This document shows positions 1-8,467 of a DNA stretch of 64,000 nucleotides, in pieces. Under the pieces are notes generated by a model, which searched no databases, had not been told where the DNA came from, and saw only the letters and a list, made by a program, of their open reading frames with translations. Within the stretch, counting starts at the first letter, position 1. The number at the start of each line of letters is the position of its first letter. The position numbers were made by a program, and so were the translations under genes. The stretch lies in contig NZ_JABUZA010000006.1 in NCBI RefSeq assembly GCF_014897985.1, positions 1-64,000 of the forward strand, given 5' to 3'. The DNA comes from Halomonas colorata. GTDB lineage: Bacteria; Pseudomonadota; Gammaproteobacteria; Pseudomonadales; Halomonadaceae.

Positions 1-167
1 GCCTGGGTTTCCCCAGGTTATCCCCCACTATCGGGCAGATTCCTATGCATTACTCACCCGTCCGCCGCTCGTCAGCGTCTAGCAAGCTAGACCTGTTACC
101 GCTCGACTTGCATGTGTTAAGCCTGCCGCCAGCGTTCAATCTGAGCCATGATCAAACTCTTCAGTTT
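1..167 (-). rRNA. rrs: 16S ribosomal RNA, 5' end only
   Basis: Read on the minus strand, the sequence from about 167 down to 1 is the start of 16S rRNA. It begins AAACTGAAGAGTTTGATC and continues through the universal primer-27F region and helix 6, with the stretch GATAGTGGGGGATAACC typical of Halomonas. The gene runs off the left edge, so only about 167 nt are present. The mature 5' end is placed by analogy with E. coli. The operon is transcribed leftwards, divergent from pyrB. Confidence 0.97.
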
Positions 168-344
168 AAAATCATTGTGATTCTTACTCGCTACCCGAAG
201 ATAACAAAAGCGAATCAAACTTGGCTCAAGGTTCAAACGAATAGTACTGCAATATTCCGAAGAATATTACGGTGTTCGCTTGCCTTGATATTTGGTGACT
301 TGTCACCCTCATCGGCAAACGCCCACATGAATTACCTGATCAAA

Positions 345-356
345 TTGTTAAAGAGC
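345..356 (-). promoter_or_regulatory. rRNA leader boxA antitermination element
   Basis: On the minus strand this reads GCTCTTTAACAA, the boxA sequence bound by NusB/NusE in rRNA leaders. It sits about 180 nt upstream of the 16S 5' end and downstream of both rRNA promoters, as expected. Confidence 0.85.
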
Positions 357-429
357 GGTTTCGCTTGAGGTTAATGTTACCAACATTCGACTCGATGACC
401 GGAGCCGCTTGCCTCAGCGAGGAAGGCGT

Positions 430-457
430 ATTCTACGCATTTCCTGGTGTTTGTCAA
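430..457 (-). promoter_or_regulatory. rRNA operon promoter, proximal (P2-like)
   Basis: Minus strand: -35 TTGACA (457-452), 16-bp spacer, -10 TAGAAT (435-430), followed by ACGCC, a GC-rich discriminator typical of stringently controlled rRNA promoters. Transcription would start near 422 and give a leader of about 255 nt with boxA inside it. Confidence 0.7.
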
Positions 458-574
458 CCGCTGTTTTTAGCGAGTGAAGTGAGCGACGTAAATCTCGCTA
501 ACCTCCTGACAAACCGAAGGTTTTCACCTTCATTCACCGCTGGTAACGCTTGGCGTCCCCGGCAGCGGATGCGT

Positions 575-603
575 ACTTTACGGATTCGCCGGGCGTTTGG
601 CAA
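575..603 (-). promoter_or_regulatory. rRNA operon promoter, distal (P1-like)
   Basis: Minus strand: -35 TTGCCA (603-598), 17-bp spacer, -10 TAAAGT (580-575), followed by a GC-rich ACGC discriminator. It lies about 145 bp upstream of the second promoter, giving the tandem P1/P2 layout known from rrn operons. AT-rich sequence upstream (about 610-660) could act as an UP element. The rest of 168-740 holds leader RNA sequence and the unassigned pyrB promoter; I see no gene in it. Confidence 0.6.
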
Positions 604-740
604 GGGGCTTTTTGAAATAAGTCTGAAAAACATCAGCGGCCTCTTTTATAAGACCTTGAAAGCACTTCGGCGAACAACGTATTGGCGGTTACACTACCCT
701 CTGCCACTTCATCTACCCACTTATATGTATGAGGTCTGTG

Positions 741-1766
741 ATGAGCCCCCATCTGCTATCCGTTGACTCCTTAAACCGCGACAGCGTTAATCACCTTTTG
801 CGCGTTGCGGCGCAAATGGAGCCAATAGCCCAACGCCGCCAGATTACGCGTGTTCTTGAAGGAGCCGTACTGGGCAATCTGTTTTTCGAAGCCAGTACGC
901 GTACGCGAGTGAGTTTTCATACGGCGTTCTGTCGGCTGGGCGGTAGCGTGTGCGATACCACTGGCTTTACCTTCTCATCCATGGCTAAAGGCGAGTCGCT
1001 TTACGATACCAGCCGGGTAATGAGCGGCTACTGCGATGCGATCGTTATGCGTCACCCGGATCAGGGCTCTGTTGCGGAGTTTGCGGCGGCGACGAATGTA
1101 CCGGTGATTAACGGCGGCGACGGCCCTGGTGAACACCCAAGCCAAGCCCTGCTGGATATTTATACGATCGACAAGGAGTTTCAGCGGTTAGGCAAATCGT
1201 TTGGCGGGGCACATATTCTGCTGACCGGCGATCTCAAATACGGACGTACGGTGCACTCGCTGATCAAGCTGCTGTCTCTTTATGATCCGCTACGTATTAC
1301 GCTGGTATCGCCGCCGGGGCTTGAAATGCCTACTTCACTGATTGACCTGGTAACGTCTCGCGGGCATCAGGTAGAGGTACGCGATCATTTAGCCACCGAC
1401 TTCAGCGATTTGGATGTGGTGTACACCACGCGGATCCAGAAAGAGCGTTTCACCGAGGAAATGAACGAGAACTTCCAGGGTATCTCGGATGATTTTATGG
1501 TCAATAAAGCGTTTTTGGATCAGCGTTGCACTGATTCCACCATCATTATGCATCCGCTGCCCCGTGATAGCCGCGCCGGCGCGAATGATTTGAACGTCGA
1601 TCTTAACGGCGACCCGAGACTTGCGATCTTCCGTCAAACAGATAACGGTATTTCCATGCGGATGGCTATCTTTGCCACGCTGCTACAGGTCGATACGCTG
1701 ATCGAAAAAGATCTTCGCCCGGTGCGCTGGTTTGTGCCCAGCCAGATCGGCACGCTGGACCGCTAA
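741..1766 (+). CDS. pyrB: aspartate carbamoyltransferase catalytic chain
   Basis: Joins carbamoyl phosphate and aspartate to N-carbamoyl-aspartate, the first committed step of pyrimidine synthesis. The 341-residue protein has the carbamoyl-phosphate loop STRTR (52-56), the mobile-loop lysine in MAKGE (about 83), HPSQALLD (about 132-139), GDLKYGRT (about 163-170) and HPLPR near the C-terminus. The start at 741 is chosen because GAGG sits 6 bp upstream; an ATG at 729 has no comparable site. The GDLKYGRTVHSL stretch resembles the enterobacterial catalytic chain rather than the Pseudomonas type. No pyrI regulatory chain and no pyrC-like dihydroorotase-homologue gene follows. It converges on ruvX. 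Confidence 0.93.
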   Translation: MSPHLLSVDSLNRDSVNHLLRVAAQMEPIAQRRQITRVLEGAVLGNLFFEASTRTRVSFHTAFCRLGGSVCDTTGFTFSSMAKGESLYDTSRVMSGYCDAIVMRHPDQGSVAEFAAATNVPVINGGDGPGEHPSQALLDIYTIDKEFQRLGKSFGGAHILLTGDLKYGRTVHSLIKLLSLYDPLRITLVSPPGLEMPTSLIDLVTSRGHQVEVRDHLATDFSDLDVVYTTRIQKERFTEEMNENFQGISDDFMVNKAFLDQRCTDSTIIMHPLPRDSRAGANDLNVDLNGDPRLAIFRQTDNGISMRMAIFATLLQVDTLIEKDLRPVRWFVPSQIGTLDR

Positions 1767-1779
1767 AATTGCGTTCAGG

Positions 1780-2235
1780 TTAGTAAGCAGAGCGCCCATC
1801 GGGAAGGCCTTCCTGGTGGGCGAACCAGCCTTCCAGGATCAATACCGCCGCAATGCCATCCACGCTCTCTTCGCGGTAGTTACCCCGATGCCCGGCATCG
1901 CGTGCGATCTGCTTGGCTTCGCGGGTAGAGCCGCGCTCATCGACCATCACACACGGTTTGCCGTAGCGCCCGTGCAGCCGATTGCCAAACTTGCGCGCAC
2001 GCTTGCTCATGTCCGACTCGCTACCATCCATATTAAGCGGCAGACCAACGACCAATAGGTCCGGCTGCCACTCTTTCAGCAGCTGCTCGACCTTATTCCA
2101 GTCAGGGATCCCGTCACGCGCGGTGAGCGGGGCAAGCTCACGAGCACTTCGCAGCAGCTCATTACCCACCGCCACACCAACTCGCCGCGTGCCATAGTCG
2201 AAAGCAAGAATTAAACGCTGGCCAATATCCGCCAT
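1780..2235 (-). CDS. ruvX: RuvX/YqgF, pre-16S rRNA nuclease / Holliday-junction resolvase-like
   Basis: RNase H-fold protein of 151 residues. In E. coli the family member matures the 5' end of 16S rRNA and was first described as a putative Holliday-junction resolvase. Visible motifs are FDYGTRRVGVA (12-22, first acidic residue D13), VGLPLNMDG (63-71) and the DER and D126 acidic positions. Length matches the family (about 140-155). Its start codon overlaps the yqgE stop by one base (TAATG), so the two are translationally coupled, as in many gammaproteobacteria. Confidence 0.92.
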   Translation of the reverse strand: MADIGQRLILAFDYGTRRVGVAVGNELLRSARELAPLTARDGIPDWNKVEQLLKEWQPDLLVVGLPLNMDGSESDMSKRARKFGNRLHGRYGKPCVMVDERGSTREAKQIARDAGHRGNYREESVDGIAAVLILEGWFAHQEGLPDGRSAY

Positions 2236-2792
2236 TACGCGTGCCCTGCGTCTCGGGTCATCAAGTTAAGGTCAACGCCAAGCAAGCCTGCCGCGGCGGT
2301 TAACCGCTCCACGGGTGGCGTGTTGAACAATACCTCAGGCTGCCCTTCAACCGTCAGCCAGCTATTTTCCTTAAGTTCATCTTCCAACTGGCCGACTTCC
2401 CAACCAGCGCAGCCCAGGCAAATCAGAAAGTGCTCGGGCCCTTCGCCGTTGGCCAACGCCTGAAGAATATCCATGGAGGTTGTCAGCGCAATATCATCCT
2501 CAACCTGCACGCTGGAATCCCACTCCTGACTGTCCCCCAGATGCAGAATAAAGCCGCGATCCTTGTGCATTGGGCCACCGTAATAAACTGGCGCGTTACG
2601 GTGAGGGCTATCTTCACCGCCCAGCTCTAACTGCTCAAACAATGCATCCAGGGTGATCTCAAGCGGCCGATTGGTAATAACGCCCATACAGCCGTTGTGG
2701 TCATGCTCGCACAGGTAGATCAGGCTACCCTCAAAATTGGGATCATCCAGATGGGGCATTGCCATCAAAAAGTGTTGCTTCAAACTTTGCAT
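2235..2792 (-). CDS. yqgE: YqgE/AlgH family protein (UPF0301)
   Basis: Conserved protein of 185 residues whose molecular role is not established; Pseudomonas AlgH was linked to transcription of alginate genes. The start MQSLKQHFLMAMPHLDDPNF is the usual family N-terminus, so the start is put at 2792 with AGGAG 4-5 bp upstream. An in-frame ATG eight codons earlier (2816) is possible but less likely. The family signature GCMGVITNRP follows near residue 40. It forms an operon with ruvX. Confidence 0.9.
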   Translation of the reverse strand: MQSLKQHFLMAMPHLDDPNFEGSLIYLCEHDHNGCMGVITNRPLEITLDALFEQLELGGEDSPHRNAPVYYGGPMHKDRGFILHLGDSQEWDSSVQVEDDIALTTSMDILQALANGEGPEHFLICLGCAGWEVGQLEDELKENSWLTVEGQPEVLFNTPPVERLTAAAGLLGVDLNLMTRDAGHA

Positions 2793-2854
2793 GCGTCTCC
2801 TACGGTCTGCTGGCATTACCAGCAGACCTCAATCATCAAATGTGAATCGGCTTC

Positions 2855-3817
2855 TCAAGCAGCACTCAGCCGGCGCTCAATGGCATCCAGCAGCAGACCG
2901 GCGATATTCGTGCCGCGCTGGTCATCAATTTCACGCACACAGGTCGGGCTAGTGACGTTAATTTCAGTGATGTAGTCGCCAATCACGTCCAGCCCCACAA
3001 ACATAAGACCTTTCTCACGAATCATGGGCTGTACTTGCTTAATGAGCCAGTAATCGCGATCGGTAAGCTCACGTGTGACGCCACGGCCGCCCGCTGCCAG
3101 GTTACCGCGCGTTTCGCCTGCCGACGGGATACGCGCCAGCCCAAACGGCACCGGCTCGCCATCGACCAGCAGAATGCGGGTATCACCGTCTTTAATTTCA
3201 GATAGATAACGCTGAGCCATGATCTGGCGCTGGCCGCGTAGCGTTAGCTGCTCAATCACTGCGCCAATATTGCGGCCTTCAGGGCCGATATGAAAGATAC
3301 CGGTGCCGCCCATACCGTCCAGCGGCTTAAAGATCACATCGCCATGCTCGGCATGAAAAGCCCGCAGCACGTCATCCCGGCTGGCAACCATGGTGGGCGT
3401 ACAACACTCGGGGAACTGCTGGGCAAACAGCTTTTCGTTACACTGCAAAAGTGCGGCGGTCGGATTGACGATCAACACGCCTTCACGCTCGGCAAAGCCT
3501 AGAAGATGAACCGCATTGGTGAAGTCAGCGTCCACCGGCGGGTCTTTACGCATTAATACCACATCCAGCTCAGCCAGTGGCCGAGCGGCTGCTTCACCAA
3601 GGTCGTACCAATGGTTAGCGTCGCGATGCACCGTGAGTGGACGCATGCGTGCATAGGCCTGCCCCGCCTGTAAGAAAAGATCTTCCTGCTCCATGTAGTG
3701 CAGAGTATAGCCACGTTCCTGGGCCGCCCATAGCATGGCTATAGTGGTATCTTTCTTGTAGGCGATGTCGCTGATGGGGTCCATCACGACGCCGAGATGC
3801 AGATTTGATTGACTCAT
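2855..3817 (-). CDS. gshB: glutathione synthetase
   Basis: ATP-grasp ligase that adds glycine to gamma-glutamylcysteine. The 320-residue frame shows the N-terminal HLGVVMDPI strand, RKDPPVD (about 90-96), the glycine-rich ATP loop DGMGGTGIF (about 167-175), a DTRILLVDGEPVPF stretch and the INVTSPTC motif near the C-terminus. E. coli GshB is 315 residues. I chose the ATG at 3817 (MSQSNLHLG) from family length; none of the candidate starts has a good ribosome-binding site, and 3832 and 3880 stay possible. It lies in a same-strand run with yqgE and ruvX. Confidence 0.92.
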   Translation of the reverse strand: MSQSNLHLGVVMDPISDIAYKKDTTIAMLWAAQERGYTLHYMEQEDLFLQAGQAYARMRPLTVHRDANHWYDLGEAAARPLAELDVVLMRKDPPVDADFTNAVHLLGFAEREGVLIVNPTAALLQCNEKLFAQQFPECCTPTMVASRDDVLRAFHAEHGDVIFKPLDGMGGTGIFHIGPEGRNIGAVIEQLTLRGQRQIMAQRYLSEIKDGDTRILLVDGEPVPFGLARIPSAGETRGNLAAGGRGVTRELTDRDYWLIKQVQPMIREKGLMFVGLDVIGDYITEINVTSPTCVREIDDQRGTNIAGLLLDAIERRLSAA

Positions 3818-3892
3818 CGGGGCACAATCCATACTTAAACAATAGATAGGCAGTATGCCGTACTGCCTGTCCAGCTCCAACTGCTGACGCCG

Positions 3893-4585
3893 TTACGGGG
3901 CAAGCGCACCCGGCACCAAGCGTATCGCGTCAGGCGCAAGAGTAATCAGCTGCTGCTTATAGAGTCGCCCAATGGCTTGTTTAAACGCACTTTTACTTAC
4001 GCCTAGGCGCGCCTTAATCGCGTGGGCGTCACTTTTATCGCCCAGCGGCAGGTAGCCGCCACTTTCACGCAGCGCTTTGAGTATTTTCTCACCCACCACG
4101 TCCAGGCGTGCGGCTCCTGGCGGTAATAGTGAGATATCCAGGCGCCCGTCTTCACGGCGCTGCTTCACGTAACCCGACAGCGCCTGCCCACGGCGCAGCG
4201 GCTGGGTAATATCATCCTGGTAAATTAGCCCCCAATAGCGGTGGTCGACCACGACTTTCATGCCTAGATCGGTGCGATCAGCAACCATCACGGCGACTTC
4301 AGCGCCTTTTTCCAAGGCCCAGGCGTCATCGGTCAAAAAACGATCCAGCTTCATCGTGGCAACAGGGCGCCCCTGGTCATCGCTATACAGCATTACCAGT
4401 ACGCGTTTGCCAACGTCCGGCCGGAAATGTTGCTCACTAAAAGGTAGCAGCACATCTTTAGGCTGCCCCCAGCGCAAGAAGGCACCGGTGTTATTGACGG
4501 CCACAACGGTTAAATACGCCACTTCGCCTATTTGGGCAGATGCATCGCTGGCAGCGCGAGGAGGAGTTGTTGATTCACGGGCCAT
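3893..4585 (-). CDS. S1-like RNA-binding protein, CvfB/YitL family
   Basis: A 230-residue protein that looks like two S1-type OB-fold units (roughly 15-75 and 85-150) followed by a C-terminal winged helix (about 165-225, KARLGVSKSAFKQAIGRLYKQ). This is the layout of CvfB, which binds RNA and affects virulence-gene expression in Staphylococcus; the role in gammaproteobacteria is not known. The start at 4585 has AAGGA 8 bp upstream. It probably leads the run into gshB. Confidence 0.8.
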   Translation of the reverse strand: MARESTTPPRAASDASAQIGEVAYLTVVAVNNTGAFLRWGQPKDVLLPFSEQHFRPDVGKRVLVMLYSDDQGRPVATMKLDRFLTDDAWALEKGAEVAVMVADRTDLGMKVVVDHRYWGLIYQDDITQPLRRGQALSGYVKQRREDGRLDISLLPPGAARLDVVGEKILKALRESGGYLPLGDKSDAHAIKARLGVSKSAFKQAIGRLYKQQLITLAPDAIRLVPGALAP

Positions 4586-4630
4586 GGGTGCCGTCCTTAA
4601 AAAGTGAACCTGCATTATGGCGCCTGAGGA

Positions 4631-4813
4631 TCATTGGGCAAAGTGGCAGCGCACTTTATTAACCCGCAGGGCCTCTTTCAAAATGACCGTAAAGCCAGGC
4701 GAAGCATGGAAGGCATCAAGCATACTGCGCAGACTATCTGTCAAGCCGCGGGTATTCAGCGGGCTTAAACAGGCATAAAGCGAACATTCAGACAGCCCCA
4801 AAAGCCAGGTCAT
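4631..4813 (-). CDS. possible small protein of unknown function
   Basis: A 60-codon frame in the 265-bp space between the S1-domain gene and rsmE, on the same strand. The frame is open upstream into the rsmE end. Its codon choice looks protein-like and it ends in an ordered stretch (PGFTVILKEALRVNKVRCHFAQ). There is no convincing ribosome-binding site and I recognise no family. It may be a real small gene, a decayed one or chance. Confidence 0.3.
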   Translation of the reverse strand: MTWLLGLSECSLYACLSPLNTRGLTDSLRSMLDAFHASPGFTVILKEALRVNKVRCHFAQ

Positions 4814-4850
4814 CTGAACGTGGGAGCTAGGCAGGATAGTTAGTAAGTGC

Positions 4851-5570
4851 TTACAAATCGCCGAAGTAGTGCTGTAACAACGTTAAAGCAACCACCGGAG
4901 CGGTTTCAGTGCGCAGTACGCGCGGACCCAAGGTTAACGGCGTAAAGTCAGCCGCCTGGGCAGCTGCAATATCGGTGTCCGTCAAACCACCCTCAGGGCC
5001 AATTAAAAGCGCGGCGGTTTCGGGGCGTTCTGGCTGGTTAAACGCATTGCCGGTGGCTAAATGCAGCATCAGACGAAGCGGCTCCTGGCGAGCACTCAAC
5101 CATTCATCAAGGCTCAGTGGAGAATGCACCGTGGGCACTACCGCTCGGCCGCTTTGCTCGCAGGCACTGGCAGCCACCGCCTGCCAATGGGCCAGCTTTT
5201 TAGCTTCGCGATCTCCCTTCAAGCGTACATCGCCCCGCTCGGTATACAGCGGGGTAATGGCGGCAACCCCCAGTTCAACAGCCTTCTGGATTGCATAATC
5301 CATCCGGTCGCCTTTGGAGATCGCCTGGCCAAGATGAACGGCAAAGGGTGATTCACTTTTACACCGCCACACGGCGTCCACCACGGCAAAGGTGTGCTTT
5401 CGCCCCACCTCTGCCAAGCGAACGCCCGCTTCTTGGCCCTGACCATCAAACAGCACCAACGGCGCGCCTTCACCCATGCGTAATACACGGGTCACATGGC
5501 GCGCCGGGCCTTCCGGCAGCTCTACCGTCTCGCCCACATTAAAAAACGCTGGTACATAGAGACGGGGCAT
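4851..5570 (-). CDS. rsmE: 16S rRNA m3U1498 methyltransferase
   Basis: SPOUT-class RNA methyltransferase of 239 residues. It has an N-terminal PUA-like domain (MPRLYVPA..., HVTRVLRMG) and a C-terminal knotted SAM-binding domain with LLIGPEGGLTDTDI and LGPRVLRTETAPVVAL, both diagnostic. The start at 5570 follows the family N-terminus; an ATG at 5606, two bases past the secB stop, is an alternative that would add 12 residues. It is adjacent to secB on the same strand. Confidence 0.93.
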   Translation of the reverse strand: MPRLYVPAFFNVGETVELPEGPARHVTRVLRMGEGAPLVLFDGQGQEAGVRLAEVGRKHTFAVVDAVWRCKSESPFAVHLGQAISKGDRMDYAIQKAVELGVAAITPLYTERGDVRLKGDREAKKLAHWQAVAASACEQSGRAVVPTVHSPLSLDEWLSARQEPLRLMLHLATGNAFNQPERPETAALLIGPEGGLTDTDIAAAQAADFTPLTLGPRVLRTETAPVVALTLLQHYFGDL

Positions 5571-5608
5571 TTTGCCATGCAAGGCATACCAGTCGGCTGC
5601 TTGCATGC

Positions 5609-6121
5609 TTAGTGAGTACTTGCTTCGGCTTGACTAGCCTGCTGCGCTTCACGCTGCTTGCGCTGGGCATACATGGCTTCGAAGTTGACCGGCGCCAGCA
5701 TCAGCGGCGGGAAGCCACCACGGTTGACCAGGTTATCCACGCACTCGCGGGCGTAAGGGAATAGCAGGTTGGGGCAGAACGCACCCAGCGTCTGCTCCAG
5801 CTGCGCACCTTCAATGCCGGAAATGCGGAACAGGCCCGCCTGCTGGACTTCAGCCAAAAACGACGTGGTGCCGGTTTCGTTATCGTTCACCTGAGCCGTC
5901 ACTTTTATAACCACTTCGTATTGGTCGTCAGCGATTTTTGTGCTGCTGGTATTGAGATCCAGATTCACCTTGGGCTTGAAGGCCTGTTTGAAAACAGAGG
6001 GCGAATTCGGCGCCTCAAAGGAGATATCTTTTACATAAATACGCTGCAAAGAGAACTTCAGCTGCGGCTTATCGCCTGACGCTGCTGCGCCAGCTTGCGG
6101 CGTGTTGTTATCTTCCGCCAT
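5609..6121 (-). CDS. secB: protein-export chaperone SecB
   Basis: Cytoplasmic tetrameric chaperone that holds preproteins unfolded and passes them to SecA. The 170-residue sequence has the family core [20 protein letters not shown], the hydrophobic segment AGLFRI and [33 protein letters not shown]. coli SecB is 155 residues; the excess is a polar N-terminus and a Gln/Ala-rich tail. It lies 50 bp downstream of the membrane-anchored rhodanese, replacing the more usual grxC neighbour. Confidence 0.97.
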   Translation of the reverse strand: MAEDNNTPQAGAAASGDKPQLKFSLQRIYVKDISFEAPNSPSVFKQAFKPKVNLDLNTSSTKIADDQYEVVIKVTAQVNDNETGTTSFLAEVQQAGLFRISGIEGAQLEQTLGAFCPNLLFPYARECVDNLVNRGGFPPLMLAPVNFEAMYAQRKQREAQQASQAEASTH

Positions 6122-6171
6122 GGGGAAACTCCTCGTTGTTCATTTAATCAATATAAAAGGTGCGACGTTAC

Positions 6172-6594
6172 TTACTTCTTAACCACAGGAAGGCTATCAG
6201 CCTGCCACTGCGCCATACCGCCTTTCAGCTTAAACACGCGCTCAAAGCCCGCCTTGGCAAGCTTGGTCTGAGCCACACCTGAGCTCTGCCCCTGCTTGCA
6301 CACCACAATGATCGGCTGATTTTTTACTTTATTCAGTTCGCTCATGCGGCTGTCGATATTGCTTTGCGGGATGTTACGTGCGCCAGCGATATGCCCAGCT
6401 TTAAAGTCTTTCGTTTCGCGAATATCCAGCACAACCGCGTCTTCACGGTTAATAAGCTGGGTTGCCTGCGTTGAGGTCACCGCGTTGGTTGAGGCACTGC
6501 GTGTTTCATAAATAAGCCACGCTACCAGCACCAGTAAAAACGCCCCGACGAGCAGGGGGTGGTTCTGTACGAATTCGAGCAGCTGATCGATCAT
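6172..6594 (-). CDS. membrane-anchored rhodanese-like protein (YibN type)
   Basis: About 140 residues: one N-terminal transmembrane helix (about residues 12-30, LLVGAFLLVLVAWLIY) followed by a single rhodanese domain with the active cysteine in VVCKQGQSS. This is the YibN arrangement found beside secB in gammaproteobacteria; E. coli YibN has been linked to the membrane-insertion machinery. The ATG at 6594 is preferred; a GTG three codons upstream is also possible. It is probably co-transcribed with secB. Confidence 0.88.
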   Translation of the reverse strand: MIDQLLEFVQNHPLLVGAFLLVLVAWLIYETRSASTNAVTSTQATQLINREDAVVLDIRETKDFKAGHIAGARNIPQSNIDSRMSELNKVKNQPIIVVCKQGQSSGVAQTKLAKAGFERVFKLKGGMAQWQADSLPVVKK

Positions 6595-6884
6595 CGCGAA
6601 CACAATCTCTTAGTCTATGCGGAAAAAAGCGGCTGAACCGCTGACAAAACGCGACAAGTATACACGTCACAAGGCACCCCGCGCAGGCCTTGGTCATGAC
6701 GCCCGGCAGTTGCCTACGTTATGATGCCCCAAGCGTGCGTCAGTCGCGACCCTGATCACAAGGCATTGTCTGAAAATAACCGGTGTGGCACGTTTATTTT
6801 CAAATAATTCTTTAGCGTCAAATCATCTTTTCGCTTTGCGCCGCTTTTTAAGCCGCTTCGATTATTCAACCTAACGAGGTTTTT

Positions 6885-8447
6885 ATGGCTACTTCTACCC
6901 CGCACCCCGTCGCGCTGATCATCCTCGACGGTTATGGCCACAATCCTGATAACGCGCACAACGCCGTGGCATCCGCCAACACGCCGGTAATGGACGATCT
7001 GTGGGCCAATCGTCCACACGCCTTTGTACATACCGATGGCCGCCACGTGGGCCTGCCCGATGGCCAGATGGGCAACTCTGAAGTCGGCCATATGAATCTA
7101 GGGGCGGGCCGCATCGTTTACCAGGACTTCACCCGCATTACCAAAGCGATTGAAGACGGCGACCTGGATATTAACGAAAACCTGACCCTGCCAATTGATG
7201 ACGCGGTGGCCAATGGGCGCGCCGTTCATCTACTGGGCCTGCTTTCCCCGGGTGGCGTGCACAGCCATGAAGATCACTTTATCGCCATGGCAGAACTGGC
7301 GGCTCGGCGCGGCGCGCAGCGCATCTTCATTCATGCGTTTCTGGATGGCAGAGACATGCCGCCGCAAAGCGCCCTGTCTTCCATCGAGCGCTCTAACGCC
7401 CGCCTGGCCGAGCTGGTAGGCGCTGACAATGGCTTTGTGGCCTCGATTATTGGCCGCTTTTACGCCATGGACCGTGACAACCGCTGGGAGCGGGTCGAAA
7501 AAGCCTACCACTTGCTAACGGAAGGCCAGGCGGACATCTATGCGACCAGCGCCGAAACCGCGCTGCGCGACGCCTATGAGCGTGGTGAAACCGACGAGTT
7601 TGTATTGCCAAGCTGCGTATTGCTCAATGATAAGTGCGTTACTTTACAAGACGGTGACGCCGCTCTGTTCCTCAACTTCCGCTCTGACCGAGCCCGCGAG
7701 CTTACCCGCGCGTTTGTAGAGCCCGAGTTCAGCGGATTTTCACGCAAAGCCCGCCCGTCACTGGCCGGTAAAGGGCTGGTCATGCTGACCCAATATGCAG
7801 CGGACATTCCCGCGCCGGCCGCGTTCCCGCCATTTGATCTCAACGACACCTTAGGCGAAGTCGTCGCCAAACGCGGTTTAACCCAGCTGCGTATTGCCGA
7901 AACCGAAAAATACCCGCACGTGACGTTTTTCTTTTCAGGCGGACAGGAAACGGAGTTTGACGGCGAAACGCGTATTTTGCTGCCCTCCCCTCAGGATGTG
8001 CGTACCTACGATGAAAAGCCTGAGATGAGCGCCTATGAAATTACCGACAAGCTGGTTGAGGCGATTGATGCCAGGCAGTTTGATCTGATTGTGTGTAACT
8101 ACGCTAACGGCGATATGGTTGGCCATACCGGCGACTTTAACGCCGCGGTAAAAGCCATTGAAACGGTCGATATCTGTGTAGGTCGCGTTGTAGAAGCCAT
8201 TGAGCGGGCAGGCGGCGCGTGCCTGATTACTGCCGATCACGGCAACGCCGAGCAGATGGTTCACCCAGAGACCGGCGCCCCGCAAACCGCACATACAACG
8301 TTCGTCGTGCCGCTGGTCTACGTTGGCGAACGCGCCGGCGCGTTAAGCGATGGTCGTCTATGCGATTTAGCGCCCACGCTATTGACCATGATGAATCAAT
8401 CCGTTCCCCAGGCGATGACCGGGAAGCCATTGATCGATTTCAGTTGA
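6885..8447 (+). CDS. gpmI: 2,3-bisphosphoglycerate-independent phosphoglycerate mutase
   Basis: Interconverts 3- and 2-phosphoglycerate in glycolysis, using two Mn2+ ions and a phosphoserine. The 520-residue sequence (family about 510) shows metal ligand D15 in LIILDGYG, the catalytic serine S65 in [15 protein letters not shown], the substrate motif HEDH and the C-terminal metal sites [12 protein letters not shown] and [16 protein letters not shown] lies 5-6 bp before the ATG. envC and ctpA follow on the same strand. Confidence 0.97.
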   Translation: MATSTPHPVALIILDGYGHNPDNAHNAVASANTPVMDDLWANRPHAFVHTDGRHVGLPDGQMGNSEVGHMNLGAGRIVYQDFTRITKAIEDGDLDINENLTLPIDDAVANGRAVHLLGLLSPGGVHSHEDHFIAMAELAARRGAQRIFIHAFLDGRDMPPQSALSSIERSNARLAELVGADNGFVASIIGRFYAMDRDNRWERVEKAYHLLTEGQADIYATSAETALRDAYERGETDEFVLPSCVLLNDKCVTLQDGDAALFLNFRSDRARELTRAFVEPEFSGFSRKARPSLAGKGLVMLTQYAADIPAPAAFPPFDLNDTLGEVVAKRGLTQLRIAETEKYPHVTFFFSGGQETEFDGETRILLPSPQDVRTYDEKPEMSAYEITDKLVEAIDARQFDLIVCNYANGDMVGHTGDFNAAVKAIETVDICVGRVVEAIERAGGACLITADHGNAEQMVHPETGAPQTAHTTFVVPLVYVGERAGALSDGRLCDLAPTLLTMMNQSVPQAMTGKPLIDFS

Positions 8448-8467
8448 TTATACGTCCGCTAATATCC

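Noticed and set aside
45..766. Two plus-strand frames across the rRNA leader
   Set aside because: They are antisense to the 16S 5' end, boxA and rRNA promoters, and have no family features.
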